Part shown: one piece after another, positions 34,986-47,339 of the stretch
Layout: the number at the start of each line of letters is the position of its first letter
Numbering within the stretch: position 1 is the stretch's first letter
Assembly (NCBI GenBank): GCA_003008705.1
Contig: PDUO01000003.1
Location: 554,827-618,826, forward strand
Reading direction: 5' to 3'
Origin: Pezicula radicicola
Taxonomy: Eukaryota > Ascomycota > Leotiomycetes > Helotiales > Dermateaceae
DNA length: 64,000 bases
Made by a program: the position numbers and the translations under genes
The notes under the pieces: generated by a model
What the model was told of the DNA's origin: nothing
The model's database searches: none
Seen by the model: the letters and a program-made list of their open reading frames with translations, nothing else

Positions 34986-36709
34986 TTACGAACTTGCGGC
35001 CGGAACAGCATTCTTGGCGGCCAAAGTTGCGTGGCCAGCAGCGAGAGCTCCAGACAAGTTGTATTGAGTGGCGATACCTTCAACACGGTGGGTAGAGTTG
35101 ATGTTCTTGACGCAGGTAATTTGGTAGCAGGTGGCTCCTCCCTGGCGGGAGATAATCGTGGAGTATGCAAGGAAGTACTCCCAAACCTACGCGGTTGTCA
35201 GTAGTGAGCAGTGAGACAATGAAGATAAACCTTACTCTGAACCATCTGATACCATACTTTGCAACGACCTTCTCGTGATTTGCCTGCCAGTTTCTGTACC
35301 ATCTCCACAGGGTGGCCGAATAATGGACACCAACGGTATCAACGTGCTTAACTTCAAATCCAGCGGTCTCCAACCATCCAATGTAGTGTCCAAGAGGAAC
35401 AGAAGCATCAGCACCAGGGAAGACATACTTGTTCATGAAGAGGCCCCAGATGAGATCCTCGTATTGCCAAGGCTTTCGGAGACCAGCGACTTGGATGTAG
35501 AAGATTCCATCGTCGACAAGCATGGAGTTAACCTGCTGCAAGAAACCAACAATGTGACGAATGCCAACGTGTTCAGCCATTTCAAGACAAGTGATCTTCT
35601 CGTAACCGCCCTCGGGGACGGGAATATCACGGTAGTCCATGCACAAGATTTTGCTTTGCTCCTCAGGAACGCCAGCCTTACGCATACCATTATTACCCCA
35701 GGCGGTTTGGTTGCGACCAAGAGTAATACCGGTGGCCTTGACGCCGTAGTTAACACTCGCATATTTTGCAAGGGTTCCCCATCCACAGCCAATATCCAAG
35801 AGCTTCTCACCAGCCTTCAATTCAACTTTCTCGCACACAATGGCGAGTTTGTTATCTTGTAATTGTTCAAGGGTTTCTTCCTTATTGATGTCGGAGATGA
35901 TACCAGAAGTGTAGATCATGCGTGGGCCAAGGAACCAACTGTAGAAATCATCACCACGGTCATAGTGATCACGAACTTGCTCCTCATCTAGAGACAGTTG
36001 TTAGCGCTTTATGTGAGGGAATAAATTCTTGGAACATACCCTGAGAGCGAGTGTGCATGATAACCTCTGGCATCATACCAAGCAGGAAGAAGCGGAACAA
36101 GCTGATAGTAAATCTGAAGCTGGCCCAGTCGTGTCGGTACTCCATTACCTCCAAGCAGTCGCCATTGAAGTCAACCTCACCAGCGAAATACATCTCGTGG
36201 AAGGTCTCCATTGGGATCTTGTTCTTGCCGCTGTACTTGGCCTTGTCTGCCTCATTTTTGAAGGTAAGGTAGTGCTCAACTGGGCGACCTGGATATCTGA
36301 CTTTCTCATTTTTGCGGGGCGAGAAGCTTGAGGCGAGGTACCAGAAGCCGGTGAGAATGGGGATGGAAGTGAAGAGTGCGAAGAAGATTGTGGTCTTCAA
36401 GCCACCGCCAACTTTCCATGCGAGGTATGTTGGCGCGGCGAAGATGGCGCCGAAGAGGGCAAGGTTGGAGAAGCTCTCGGACCCAGCAGCATCAGCCGGA
36501 AGAGGAGCGTTCTTGATGGCAGGATACTAAGGAGCGCAAATGGTCAGCTAAAGAGCGATTGGGAACACAAAGGGGCGATTCGGTCTTACAGAAGTTGTCC
36601 GCACACCACATTCCTCGAATTTCTCAAAAGTTGGCGTTGGTGCTTTTGGCGTCTCGATAAACTCGAACTCGCTCTCAGAGCCATTGACGCTCTGCGGATT
36701 GGAAGACAT
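34986..36709 (-). CDS. Sphingolipid C9-methyltransferase
   Basis: Exons 36709-36590, 36526-36040, 35987-35236 and 35186-34986 sum to 520 codons; all introns are GT-AG. The N-terminus is acidic, then two adjacent membrane segments (about residues 55-105, ALFGAIFAAPTYLAW and TTIFFALFTSIPILTGFWYL). The catalytic part is cyclopropane-synthase-like: RGDDFYSWFLGPRMIYTSG, SAM-binding LLDIGCGWGTLAKYA, CLEMAEHVGIRHIVGF and FPGADASVPLGHYI. In fungi this enzyme methylates C9 of the sphingoid base of glucosylceramides in the ER, affecting membrane properties, growth and virulence in several species. Length and membrane layout fit the family. It is divergent from the small gene at 37130 over a 420-bp region. 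Confidence 0.93.
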
Positions 36710-37129
36710 GCTGGGCAGCCTTCTCAATGGACACCGGTAGAGAATGGGGTGTGTTTCCTAAGGATAAGGAAACGTTGACTGAAGTGTATCGAACGAAACA
36801 AAAAGACCAACGAGGCCACAGCTGTTGAACTAACAAAGGCGGTGAAGTATTCGCATCGCACGGACAATTGAGAGAGAGGCTGTGTGAGGTTGTCGTTGTA
36901 GTCTGGGCGCCGATACCCCTTTAAAATGTGCCGGCGGGGAATGGCTGCCCCTTACTTTGTAGTTTCTTCGAAATACAATAATACCTATCATACAGTACGA
37001 AAGTACTTCCGCCCTGCGATCCTCCTCCGTCGTATCCCGTTAAATCCCAAAATAAACACAACACCATAGACTTCACTCCTCGGCTCGGACTCACGCATTC
37101 GTACTGTACATACCTACCGTACAAGCATA
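36710..37129. promoter_or_regulatory. Divergent promoter, C9-methyltransferase / small gene
   Basis: 420 bp between two starts. No specific element identified. Confidence 0.4.
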
Positions 37130-37930
37130 ATGGCTCCTCCAACTGCACAACAGCAATCCGATATCTCTGCTGCTCTTGATGGTCTCATCGCGTAAGTAGT
37201 CTCTACAGTATCATACCTACCAATACAAGGATGGCCCCTCTAAAGGAGACGCCCCCGCAGTGCTGTCGAGGGCCATGAGCAATGGAGCAGCCAGCCAAAG
37301 CCGCATCCAACGCTCTACTTCGTCTGGGACTTTCTCAATCGTTCCAAATACATGCTCTCCGAGTACGAGAATATCCGCAGCGGGAATCCTCTCCAACATC
37401 CAGAACAATTTCAACCAGCAGCAGGTAAGCATTCTTCTGTAAAGCTGCGGCCAACCATTGCTTGATCAATCCCCTTCTGCACCCCTCTGATTAGCATATT
37501 GTCCTTCAACGAACTACACCTCAAGGTCACCCAAACCCATCTGGGTGATGTATAGGTGCCTATCCTATCATACCCTTTCGTTGGTCCGTGGAACTATCCC
37601 TGTCAATTTGGCCTTCAATATCAACTCGTCATCCGTTACTCTGTACACTGCATATCATTTTCATCAATTCAACATTGACTTAACTTGATTTAACCAACAA
37701 ATCTCTGATGGAATTTGACAGGCACGGGTGACCAGGCAGCCCTCAGGGTCTTCGATGAAGTATGTGGCCGAACCATGATGCTTAATATGATTATCAACGA
37801 TACGAGCGGAAGATCCGCCCTGATGACAGGATGCCCAGCTCTTGATTTTGGTCCCACTGTCAAGGCTAAGCTGCAAGACCTGGAGACAGTTGTACCTAAT
37901 GATCACATGATGGCTGGAATGCTAGGCTGA
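37130..37930 (+). CDS. Small conserved-looking hypothetical protein, 144 aa
   Basis: Three exons, 37130-37191, 37261-37424 and 37722-37930, sum to exactly 145 codons; introns 37192-37260 (GTAAGT..CGCAG) and 37425-37721 (GTAAGC..GACAG). The product starts MAPPTAQQQSDISAALDGLI, continues HPTLYFVWDFLNRSKYMLSE and ends in a Cys/Met-containing C-terminus (VFDEVCGRTMMLNMII). I do not recognise the family. It is soluble, with no signal peptide or membrane segment, and likely alpha-helical. The coding call rests on frame-consistent splicing at three consensus sites and natural amino-acid composition. The second intron is long for this genome and could hide a small exon. Confidence 0.6.
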
Positions 37931-40900
37931 TGGATCTCTTATTTTATGTATTTTCTTTCTCGCCTTCCAAGTTACCATTGTTACAAAAGTCATGCTTTTA
38001 CAAATTTGGATTTCTTTGTGGTGGGAAGTTTCTTCGCTCGTTACATCTCCAAAATACAATGAGCCTTTATTCTGATCGATAGATAAGACGAAATGTCAAG
38101 TGAGACCTCCTGGCCTTGATCTACTTGAGGATAGATGGTGGGTGCCAACGATGCTGGATTCCAGATTAAACGCGTTCCGAGTTGACGTCTCCTCCTAGGC
38201 TAAATATTTATTCCCACTACTTTCCCTGAACGCCGAGAAGAACGAGCCCTACCTGCGTGCGCGTGATGGATGTAGTAGAGTCCTCGAAGGAATTCAGATG
38301 TGACACAGGATCTCAAAGACCCAGGACCATGGAAGCAAGAATACTTCTCGTCATATCCGCAGCTTGGAGTAGGTACTTAATTCGCATGAAAATCGATTGC
38401 TTACACGAGTGCCACCTGACAGAAATTTTTGACTAACTCGAATAGAAGGCGCGATACATGGCGCGATTCTTGATATGAAAAAACTACGATCAAAAGTACG
38501 GGTCCCAAGACTTTTTAACAGTTGAAAAAATCGCGTGGACGTTTAAGATGTGCTGTGAAAGTAAATGGGAATCTTCACCAGCTTCCTTTGCAGTAGCTCG
38601 TATTTTGTGTATAACTCTCGTTATTGTTCTTTATTGTGGAGGTATTGCGAAGATCTATAATGGCTAGGTCTGATAGCCACCGTCACCGTCAACTACCTAC
38701 TATTTCATTTCCTCTTGCACCTTCTTACATCCCTCCATGGTCCACTACTAGGTCTGAGGCATCGAATCCTACCGTATCAGTTGAATATGTTAACAGCTTG
38801 ACCGACTAAATACGAGTGCCGCCAGTAGGAAAGGCAGATGTAGTAAACCCAAGTCTCTCCCGGCTGTACTTATGAGAGGCTGACAAGCAGTAATTGACTG
38901 GCAACAGCCTATGTTCGCTTTTGATAACAAGGCACTCTACTACTCATTCCCACTAGTTCATCGTAAATCAAGTCTTCAGCAGAGTCAGTATTCCCTTGAG
39001 AAGAGCTCATCTCCGCAAGGAATTGCGGTAGCTTTGAGGACAATAATACTATTGAATCTTTTAGCACTCATTCCAGCTTCTAGGCTTATACAGGACTGTG
39101 ATGACGAGTAGTACATGGGGTTTGATATATGCAGTAGAAGAAGGTCCATTGTATGTTTGCATTTCAATGCATTTACCTAAAGTTCTAAACAACCGATGGA
39201 GTAACGTCATTTGAAATGTCCCTTGAAAAGCCGAGCATGAATCTTGGTAATGCGTCACGTAATTTCACGTCAGTGAGAATTCGAAAAATACTTAGACGGG
39301 GACTGGCCAATATATCGAGCGAAACGAAGACCGAAACGGACTTGTCAGCCCGCCAACCCACCACCAGACCTTTCGGCGTTAACATCTTGTACGAGGAACA
39401 CCGCTTCCATTCGGTCTTCGGTCTTATGCACAAAAATGCAGACATGCAACAAAACCTTATAATGCTGTTTTTTCCGATACCATTAGTTGAGCACCTCTAC
39501 GTAGTAACGACCGAAGGATGGCGAATTGGCCGAAGATACAGTGCCCCAAGGTGACTTTTTAGCGACCTACGGAGATACAATCTTGAGCAACCAACCACGT
39601 TTAATCGAACATATTAGTGTACTTAACAAATGGATGGTAAGATTCAGATTCACAAAATTCTTGATAATAATTACTAAAAAACGTGTCATGATACCATAGT
39701 GCTACGACTTATGTTGTACTATCTTTATCGGGTTACGTACCGGCGACGTAATAATTCAAACCCGTTGCACCATAAGTACCACCTCTAAGGAAAAAATAAC
39801 TTATACGACGTACTTTATTGGTGTCTAGCTGCGACACAAACTTTCTGATATTTTCCCACGGCTTACCGAGTTTCGTTACCGAAAAGAAAATCCCACCTCT
39901 ATCACTCATTCTAGCTTCACCTGATATCGAACTATCCAAGTTCGCTATACTAGTACAAAACAGGGACCTCAAACATCTAGCAGGTGTACGATAGTAACAA
40001 AAATTGAACTGTGGACAAACGGGCTACTTAGGATACTATTGACTTCGACCATCCTGCCATTGTCGGGGGCGCTATCCTCTTGCTGAGCACTAATTAGGGT
40101 ATACGTCTCTTACTCTATTCGAAGAATTAGCAATACATAAGGTAGATAACTTGTATTATCACATCTATATTAAGCCTCTAACAAAAGGTCCTGATCATCG
40201 CTTGTGGCCTGAGTCAAACTTACCTTATTCTGGCTCCTAGAAGTAACCTTGTCAATATTATATACTACTAATAGTCCCAAAGAATCCCTCACCACACAAG
40301 CCTATTATAATCATTTATTTATTTTGCAAACTCTAAATCCTTCTCCAAGTCTCCTATTCCTCTCTAAACCTATACAATTTCTACATCAATCATCAATACC
40401 ACATCTCTAACACGTGTCTGCCTGTCAAACTAGGACCTTGGCCATAGAAAAAGGTCAAACAAGGCCACAAAATAGCAATCAGCAGGAGCTAAATAACAAA
40501 TTAATCGAATCACTTCGCCCTCGACAGCACCGACGGCTCCCAGAATACAAGACAGAGCATAAGTATCGAACTTAGTACCTCTCCCGTATGGTCCACCTTA
40601 ACTCTAGGGTGGGAAAGAAACCAGCATCCACTGCGCCAGTTCCCTGATTTGATCAATTCTCTTTTTACACCAAATAAGTAATTGTCAATTTAGGCCCTAT
40701 TATTACAGTCCCTCTAGATCCGCGTGGAAAGCTTTACCTTTTTCATGTAGTCTCGCATCATAATAATAAAGCAAATCGCCCAGATAGGTATCATTAACCT
40801 TAAATACACCAACTTCCAAGCTACCGCTTTGGTCCCGGAGGAAAATGAACATCAATACCATCGCCGGGTAAAAAAGTCGGTACTATCGAGCCTAGAAATC

Positions 40901-41218
40901 GTTGCAAGTGCACTTAGAACCAATACGCGACATCGTAAGTGTACAAATTAACCCCGATGCTGAGCTGTTATGACTAACAAAGTGATCTTTTGAAACAGAA
41001 AGCTTCCTATCGACCCAAACAACAGGGATTTACTAAGAAGTTGAGAAATAAAGGTAAAAGTTGGAACAAGCGGAAGTCCTTTAGTTCTTGCGCCAAGTTG
41101 AAGCAAATAGGGAGGGAGAGGCCAAGAAAGAATGTGAATAGAATTTTTGGTTTCTAGGTCTAGCGTAGCCAAATTTAGGGGGGGATGCTAAAGGCATTAC
41201 CACCATTCTTAGTATCCT
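37931..41218. other. 3.3-kb gene-poor region with decayed sequence
   Basis: No gene supported. Around 40135-40240 a plus-strand frame reads HKVDNLYYHIYIKPLTKGPD, faintly like the C-terminal end of a Copia polyprotein. Open frames at 39216-39554 (+), 39445-39185 (-) and 39972-39733 (-) have no recognised domain. Composition and lack of frames suggest old repeat remnants. Confidence 0.4.
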
Positions 41219-43154
41219 TCATGCCGTGATCGTCTTCCTAATATCCCAGATTCTGTCCCAGATGCTGGATTTAGGAGTTGGGTTCTCTAACTCCCTCTTT
41301 TCCTCCTCTCTATCAAATTCATCGAAGAAGATAGCAGCTGTAAAGTCCATATCCTTGGGCGCAACAATCTTGGTCTTGAAGTACCACTACAATCAATTAG
41401 TTGGCGACTCACACTACATATAAAAGGGCTTCGGAGTGCATACCTTGTACACCACATAATCCAAGACGAATAGCGGTACAGTAATGTAAGTTGCAAAGAA
41501 GTTTTTGGCGCTAGGCTTGCCGCTGAATGGGAAAATCGCAAAGTAGAGCTCAGCAGCCAGGAAACAGAAGACAAGTAGGATGCCAAAGTATTGAGAATAT
41601 GGCGACATTCTGGAATAAAAAGGCAATTTCGTCTTGTCAATCCCTTGAGCTTTGAGTCCTTGACGAAAGCGAATATGAGCGAGGTAGATGAGACCCCAAT
41701 TTATGAACGAGGCAACTCCAACCTGATTTCATTTCGTTAGCATCAGATACGATCTAATAACGCTCCGCTAGGGAAGAAGTCTTACCAAGTTTGAGAACCA
41801 TCCATAAACGATCTTTGCTGTGTTATTCAGATTGAGGTAAGTCAAACCACCTCCCAAAATACCGCTGCAGAGAAGGGCGACCCAGGGGCGTCCTTGCTTG
41901 TCCTTTTTCCCAAAAAAGGGATGGATGATTTTCAAATCAGCCATGTGTGTCATCGCTCGACTGGCAACATAATACGAAGTGACTCCACAAGCCAGGACAG
42001 TGACGAAAACAAGGCCGTTCAAGAGGTGTGCGAACGCAGGAGAGCCTCCTCGCTTAGCTGCGATAATAAAGGGACTCGAAAGGGTCCCTGAACTATTCAG
42101 GTCCTCGTCGTTATACGGCACACACATACCGACCAGCCAGATATTTACAACGAAGAAGAAGAAACTGCGCCAGAAAAGTGGCTGCAAAGATTTCTTTACT
42201 GTCCTTCGCGGATCTTTCATTTCGCCAGCCGTCATCGCAATCCAACCAGCTAGAAATCGTTAGCTTAGACCTCATACGAACCTGGTTGACGTTCAACCTA
42301 CCCGAAGTGCAACTGAATGCTGCCTGAACCAAGGCTTTGCAGACTCCTTTTATCCCATTATTAAAGGCTCCGGGGTTCTTCCAGTAAGTGAAAACCAGTG
42401 GTCCGTTTGTTGCAGACAGTCCTCCGGAAGCCATAATGAACATAAAGATCATGCTGGACGTAATGGCAATCACTTTCATAAGACTGAATATAACCTCAAA
42501 ATTGCCGTAAGTTCTGACTGGAAACAGATTGGGAATTGCTGAAACAACTAGGAATATAGTGATATATGCTCCCATCGGGAAATGAGTTGTAGGCTCCCAG
42601 TAGTGAAGAACGGAGATGCAGGCGATGATTTCTGCGGGGATGATCATAACCCAACTGAACCAGAAATTCATTCCCATTGCAAAAGCCGCTGCCTGGTCCA
42701 CATATTCCATGGTTTGACGGATGTAACCACCGTGGACCGGTTTATAGCACGACATCTCTCCGATAGCTAAGAATTCGATGAAGATAGCAAGCCTAAATTT
42801 CGAATTAGCAGCTGCTAGTAAATTCGCTGGTTCTAGAACGTACATCACTAATCCGTAGCCAATGGCACAACCTGCTGGGCCAGCTATCACATCTGTTAGT
42901 GCAACTCCACAGCATTTCATTACCGTCTACTTACCAGCCGCTAGAGCAGTTCCTGTCCCAATCCACAAACCTAGACCTATACCTCCACCAAGAGACAACA
43001 TGATGACAGAACGTGCTGTAAGACCCCGGTTCCATCCATGGTCTTCGCTTCTCGTCCCTTCATTGGTAGCTTCAACATCCCCTGAGGAGCTGTCGAGGTC
43101 GGTATTTCCATTGCTGATCGCGCTCTCTTCAGCAACTTTCTTGTCGTCTGCCAT
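41219..43154 (-). CDS. Amino-acid permease (APC/YAT family)
   Basis: Six exons: 43154-42935, 42883-42844, 42792-42302, 42249-41786, 41722-41444 and 41386-41219, sum 554 codons. After a charged cytosolic N-terminus the first membrane segment carries SLGGGIGLGLWIGTGTAL, the APC signature. AGPAGCAIGYGLV, VHGGYIRQTMEYVDQAAAFA, FWFSWVMIIPAEIIA and MTAGEMKDPRRTVKKS are typical fungal general amino-acid permease features; about 12 membrane segments are expected. The third intron-like gap (42843-42793, GTACGT..TTTAG, branch GCTAAT) is 51 nt with no stop, so it could be read through; removing it gives YGLVMLAIFIEFLAIGEM, which fits the family better. Plasma-membrane uptake of amino acids is inferred; specificity cannot be told. 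It borders the repeat-rich region. Confidence 0.9.
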
Positions 43155-45584
43155 GCTGTGAGGCAGTATTAGCCTTTCTTGGGTCAGTCACCGAGTAAGA
43201 GAGATGACAGATTTTTAAAAGAACCTCAGGATCGACCACCCGGTAGATATATATTTATATAGTCAAAGATAGAGACGCAGTGTCATTTAAGTTTACTCGC
43301 TTATCGTTTAGATTTGTCAAACCCCAACCCCTCTTATCAGTCAGAAGTGCCATCGGTACTTACCACTGAACTTGCGCGCTTTGCAGGAAAACTCCACGAG
43401 ATAGTCCGTACCGTGAGACAGAGTCAACGTTCTGGCTTATCTCACCTTAGCCACTTGGGGATGGGTCGACAGTGGGGTAGAAGCACCATCATTGCACTGA
43501 CCATAGAAGAGATAAGATCCTTGGCTCTGTCTAGCCTTTTTAATTTTACCCGACGGACAACCTCGCCAAACTCCACATATTCAAAGCGGGCAACTTCTCG
43601 CAATACTCCGCATCTGTAGCTATTTGCAAGTAACACACCATCCCTTGCCGCTAAATATATAAAGTAAGAAGTATTGCCTAGTGAGCGGCAGAGATGCTGG
43701 TCAGCTTAACCTAACGCACCTTTTGCTTGGATTCGGCAATGCACAAAAACAGCAGTTTCGAAACTCCGTATGGCTTGGAATGGACAGACAATCGATTAAT
43801 CAGGAATAACACTGACCGAAAGACTCGGTAGTATCGTGCCGAAGGTCAACCGCTAGTTCCCACTCCTTCTATAGGTATAAAGATGCCATCTGGTTGTGGT
43901 GTTGGCAGATCATCATCTCCATAACTCATTGATTGCTCTATGGGCAAACCGGCAGTCTAACAATGATATACCGTCAATCAATTACGATTCATCTCTAGCT
44001 GAACACCTTTGCTTAACAATATGGCTTTATCTCGTTAAACTTTCGTGGACGGCACTCGCCTAAAAATCTCTCTCCCAGATTAAGGTTTCGTCCCTCTGAA
44101 TCTCTAGCTCGTCACAAACCACGACCTTATCGACTGGTAGCCCGAAGGTCCTGAAACCACTTGTCTGGCACGCTCGTATTTCCAATGTGTCGGCATGCCG
44201 GGGCGCTAGAGGAGACCAGGAATGCAGTGCCGAAGCACGAGCCGCTGGGAAGGGTGTAACGATGGACTTCAAGGCAAGTATATTCTTGGTGGGGGTCCAA
44301 CGAACTATATATTTCTTCTTCGTCAGAAAGGAGGCTCTCCCATAAGTATGTACGTGATCCTCAAGCGCCTTTGGGCTCAAGCAAAGGCCGCAGAATTTCC
44401 CAATATAAAATCTACAGTAGAACCTAAGTGCTGACTACTATCGCATGGAAAGCTCCTACCAGCATAGGCATAAGTACCGGTGCTCAACAATACTGATGGT
44501 AGACGGCTAGCCATCATCAATGATTCCATCTACATATAGCAGTATTCACGAGCACAGCCTATCGATCTACTACCACAGCCCTGTCTGTACCTGTATTGGC
44601 ATGTAAGCTCCGAGCAGATGAAAAGGGGCTAACGACAAAGTGGGATCTATCCCATGGGCCTTCCGTAGTCTTCCAATTTAGCCACTAAGTCGGTATCAAC
44701 TTAATGCAAAATTATGTACAACACGAGTGTTTCCGTTCTAGACCGTTACTAGCTTATCGCACCACCAAGCAACAGGCGTTTACACGGATGGACAAAACTT
44801 TGTGAAGGCTCTACATGCAGAGATCCTTCTAGGAATGGCTTTGTTTGAAGCTACAAGGCATGGTGGCCTTGGCGATTTGTGGAAGGTGGGTAAGATTGGA
44901 AAAATCGGCACTAGCAAAATAGAGAATTCAGAGTTGATTCCTAAGCGATATGCGACAAATGCAATAATAGTTTTACAGAAAATCATCTCTATAAAAAAGA
45001 TGCCGAAGTACCTAGGTATCTTAACCATCACCTTCCTATAAATAAGCTTTCTACTAGACGTTCGGTTCCTAGTTTGTCTACATATAGGCCCTATATCAAC
45101 AATAACTTCTCAAGCATTAGCAACGAGTAGCGTAGTGTTAATACGCCTTACAATTGCTAGACGAATCTCACAGAATCATCAAGCCTTAGAGGTTAAGAAA
45201 TATCAAGTGGTCTTAGTACTTCAAGGGCAAGTGAAAGGAGAAGTACGACGGATGAAAACCTTAAGAGTACACTAGTAAATCTTCATACATAAAATATTGG
45301 TACTTAGCCGATCCGACCATACTAAACTAGAATCGAGGCTTAGTTTAAGCATGAGCTAGTAGCCCAACCCGATAATGCGCTTGTCGGATGAGGCAGGGCT
45401 TCTGGAGTCGTAAGTCGCATAGAGTCACAGCAGGACCTACGTAGTTTAACTAAGATTCCAAATAACCTGAGGCACTGCAAAGTCGTATGCCATGCGATGG
45501 ACCTACATGGTTAAATACGGCTGTATATATACTACACACACATATACATATACAATATACCTGTGTTATCCATCCAATGAAGTA
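43155..45584. other. 2.4-kb gene-poor transition to repeat region
   Basis: No gene supported. Open frames of 60-106 codons lack domains. The start of this stretch should contain the permease promoter. Confidence 0.45.
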
Positions 45585-45920
45585 GATAAGATCAACTGTC
45601 TACGCTCGTTGCCCGTAGAGATGATCATCTCTTTCTTAGGAAACTATAGCACCACTATGACCACACCACCGCTTAACTTCGTAGCGCCTGACGAAATTGT
45701 TGCCTTTGCTAACTATACGGACCGATCCATAGAAGGCTTGTTGTCCACTAAACCAGCCATCTTCGGTAGTAATGCTAACGAGGGTATTGTGATGGTTCCC
45801 TTCCCTGAGGACCCAATAATGGCTCCAAATCAGACGTTGGCTGATATGGCTACGCGTGTCCGCCGCGATTGGGCGTAAGACGTACCAGTATTATTATGCT
45901 GGAAACTTCAGTGATATCTG
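45585..45920 (+). pseudogene. Type-B carboxylesterase 3' relic
   Basis: The frame encodes CLRSLPVEMIISFLGNY, then PDEIVAFANYTDRSIEG, PAIFGSNANEGIVMVPF and TLADMATRVRRDW, the segment around the catalytic acid of fungal type-B carboxylesterases/lipases. The stop at 45876-45878 ends the frame, and one frame over the homology continues (KTYQYYYAGNFSDI) until the MITE-like element begins at 45921. The nucleophile (GESAG) half and the catalytic His end are both absent. It is therefore a truncated, frameshifted remnant. Confidence 0.75.
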
Positions 45921-46355
45921 TGCCGACGAGTTCATAAATCGCTTAATTTATAGATCGGTTGTTGATTTAGTAAAACACATATTAGCCTTATTAAATTTAG
46001 TAGACAGCCTATAACTATAGGGCTTATAGAGGCCTATCGCATAACCTATTAGGGTGCTAAGATCCTATAATTTAGGTAGTTAACTAAAACTAAAGTGGTT
46101 TTTAAACTTACCTTAAAATACTATTTACTAATTTATAAATTACATAGAATATTAGCTTTATTATAGAATAGAATAGATATAATAGATCCCTTCTTGATTT
46201 ATTACTTAAGAGGAAGGAAGGATAAGAGGGGTGTTACTATTAATTAAGCTCCTAATTCTAGCAGCTACCTCGACGAATTCATGAATTCCTTGACGGGTTT
46301 ATGAATATATCTGGCCCCGATTTATGAATTGAAGCGATTCATGAACTCGTCGGCA
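45921..46355. mobile_element. 435-bp MITE-like element with about 41-bp terminal inverted repeats
   Basis: Left end TGCCGACGAGTTCAT, followed by AAATCGCTT and AATTTATAGATCGG. The right end is its reverse complement with a few C/T changes and one extra base (GAATCGCTTC, AATTCATAAATCGG). The interior is AT-rich without any frame. Further subterminal copies of the TTCATGAAT-type motif lie at 46270-46330. No clear target-site duplication was found. It abuts the last homologous base of the carboxylesterase relic, so it probably inserted there. Confidence 0.7.
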
Positions 46356-46530
46356 TATATTGGTCTATACGTGAGATGTACAAAGGATCTTAAGCATCCT
46401 AAGACATCTAGCTAGGTGAAAGCTAGTAAAGGTTAGTATCTCCTAATGCTAGACTTAACAAGTGATAGTCTAGTGAAAACGATTTAGTAAGCTAGTATTA
46501 ATAGACATTCGCTATTCCCTAGTTTGTTAT

Positions 46531-47242
46531 TGTTGTATTATATAATATAATTATACACTATAAATGCCCTATAGCTATAGTGACCTTTGATGGTCGCTAA
46601 AGCTCTATAATAATATTTACTACTTTCGTGTATAACTCCGGCTATATTAGTTACATAACCTTAGTTTCTGTATTATATACTTCCTTATTGGGAATAGTAT
46701 ATATAGGACGCTAAACTAGCTAAATCAAACGGATAAGGAAGGAGAAAACTAAACTAGTAGTTTTCTAGTTATAAACTAGTTTTTAGTTTATAAAGAAAAA
46801 CTACTTATTTAAGCAGGAATAGCGAGGTCTAATTAAGTAGACTAAATAAGGTAATTCGTATAAACTACCTATTAGGGTAGTCTATACAACTATATACTTA
46901 TAATATATATTTTATTTTATTTTATATTGTTTTATTTTATTAGTGTTTTATAAGTAAAGTAAAGCNTTCCTAACTTAGTAGTTTATATAAACTAGTCTAT
47001 ACTAAATATAGTAGTCTTTACGACTAGCCTTTTATATATAGATAGCCTCTCTTTCTTAGTAGATAGATATCTTCGAATTTAAGTCTTTAGTTCTATATAT
47101 ATTATTGTCTCTTATCTATCTATTATAACTCTATTCAACGTACCTCCTACTACCCTATATTTATAGTATACTTTAGGTTGTACCTACCCTACCTACCTAC
47201 CTACCCTATTTCTCTCTATACTTATAGCCTATAACCTAATAG
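46531..47242 (+). repeat. LTR family 1, copy A
   Basis: Begins TGTTGTATTATATAATA and ends near CTTATAGCCTATAACC. About 710 bp, matched along its length by copy C (direct) and copy B (inverted). It contains a CTAC tetranucleotide run near the end (about 47195-47212). One ambiguous base at 46966. Apparently solo. Confidence 0.75.
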
Positions 47243-47339
47243 TTATATATTATTTTATATAGAGATTTCATAATATTAAATTTTTATAATAAATTTTATT
47301 ATTATTAAGTAATATCCTAGTACTATACTACCTATAGGT

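Noticed and set aside
35275..35862. 195-codon plus-strand frame
   Set aside because: Antisense to the catalytic domain of the C9-methyltransferase; no domain.
37260..37442. Alternative plus-strand frame (VLSRAMSNGAASQ..) in exon 2 of the small gene
   Set aside because: Ser-rich and out of phase with exons 1 and 3; the frame with LYFVWDFLNRSKYML joins both neighbours exactly.
40135..40240. Copia RNase H tail
   Set aside because: Only about 35 loosely similar residues; not enough to call an element.
43314..43619. 101-codon plus-strand frame upstream of the permease
   Set aside because: Low-complexity Ser/Thr/Arg content, no homology seen; in the promoter region.
47195..47212. CTAC repeat as a possible CRISPR-like or satellite array
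   Set aside because: A short microsatellite inside LTR family 1, present in all three copies.
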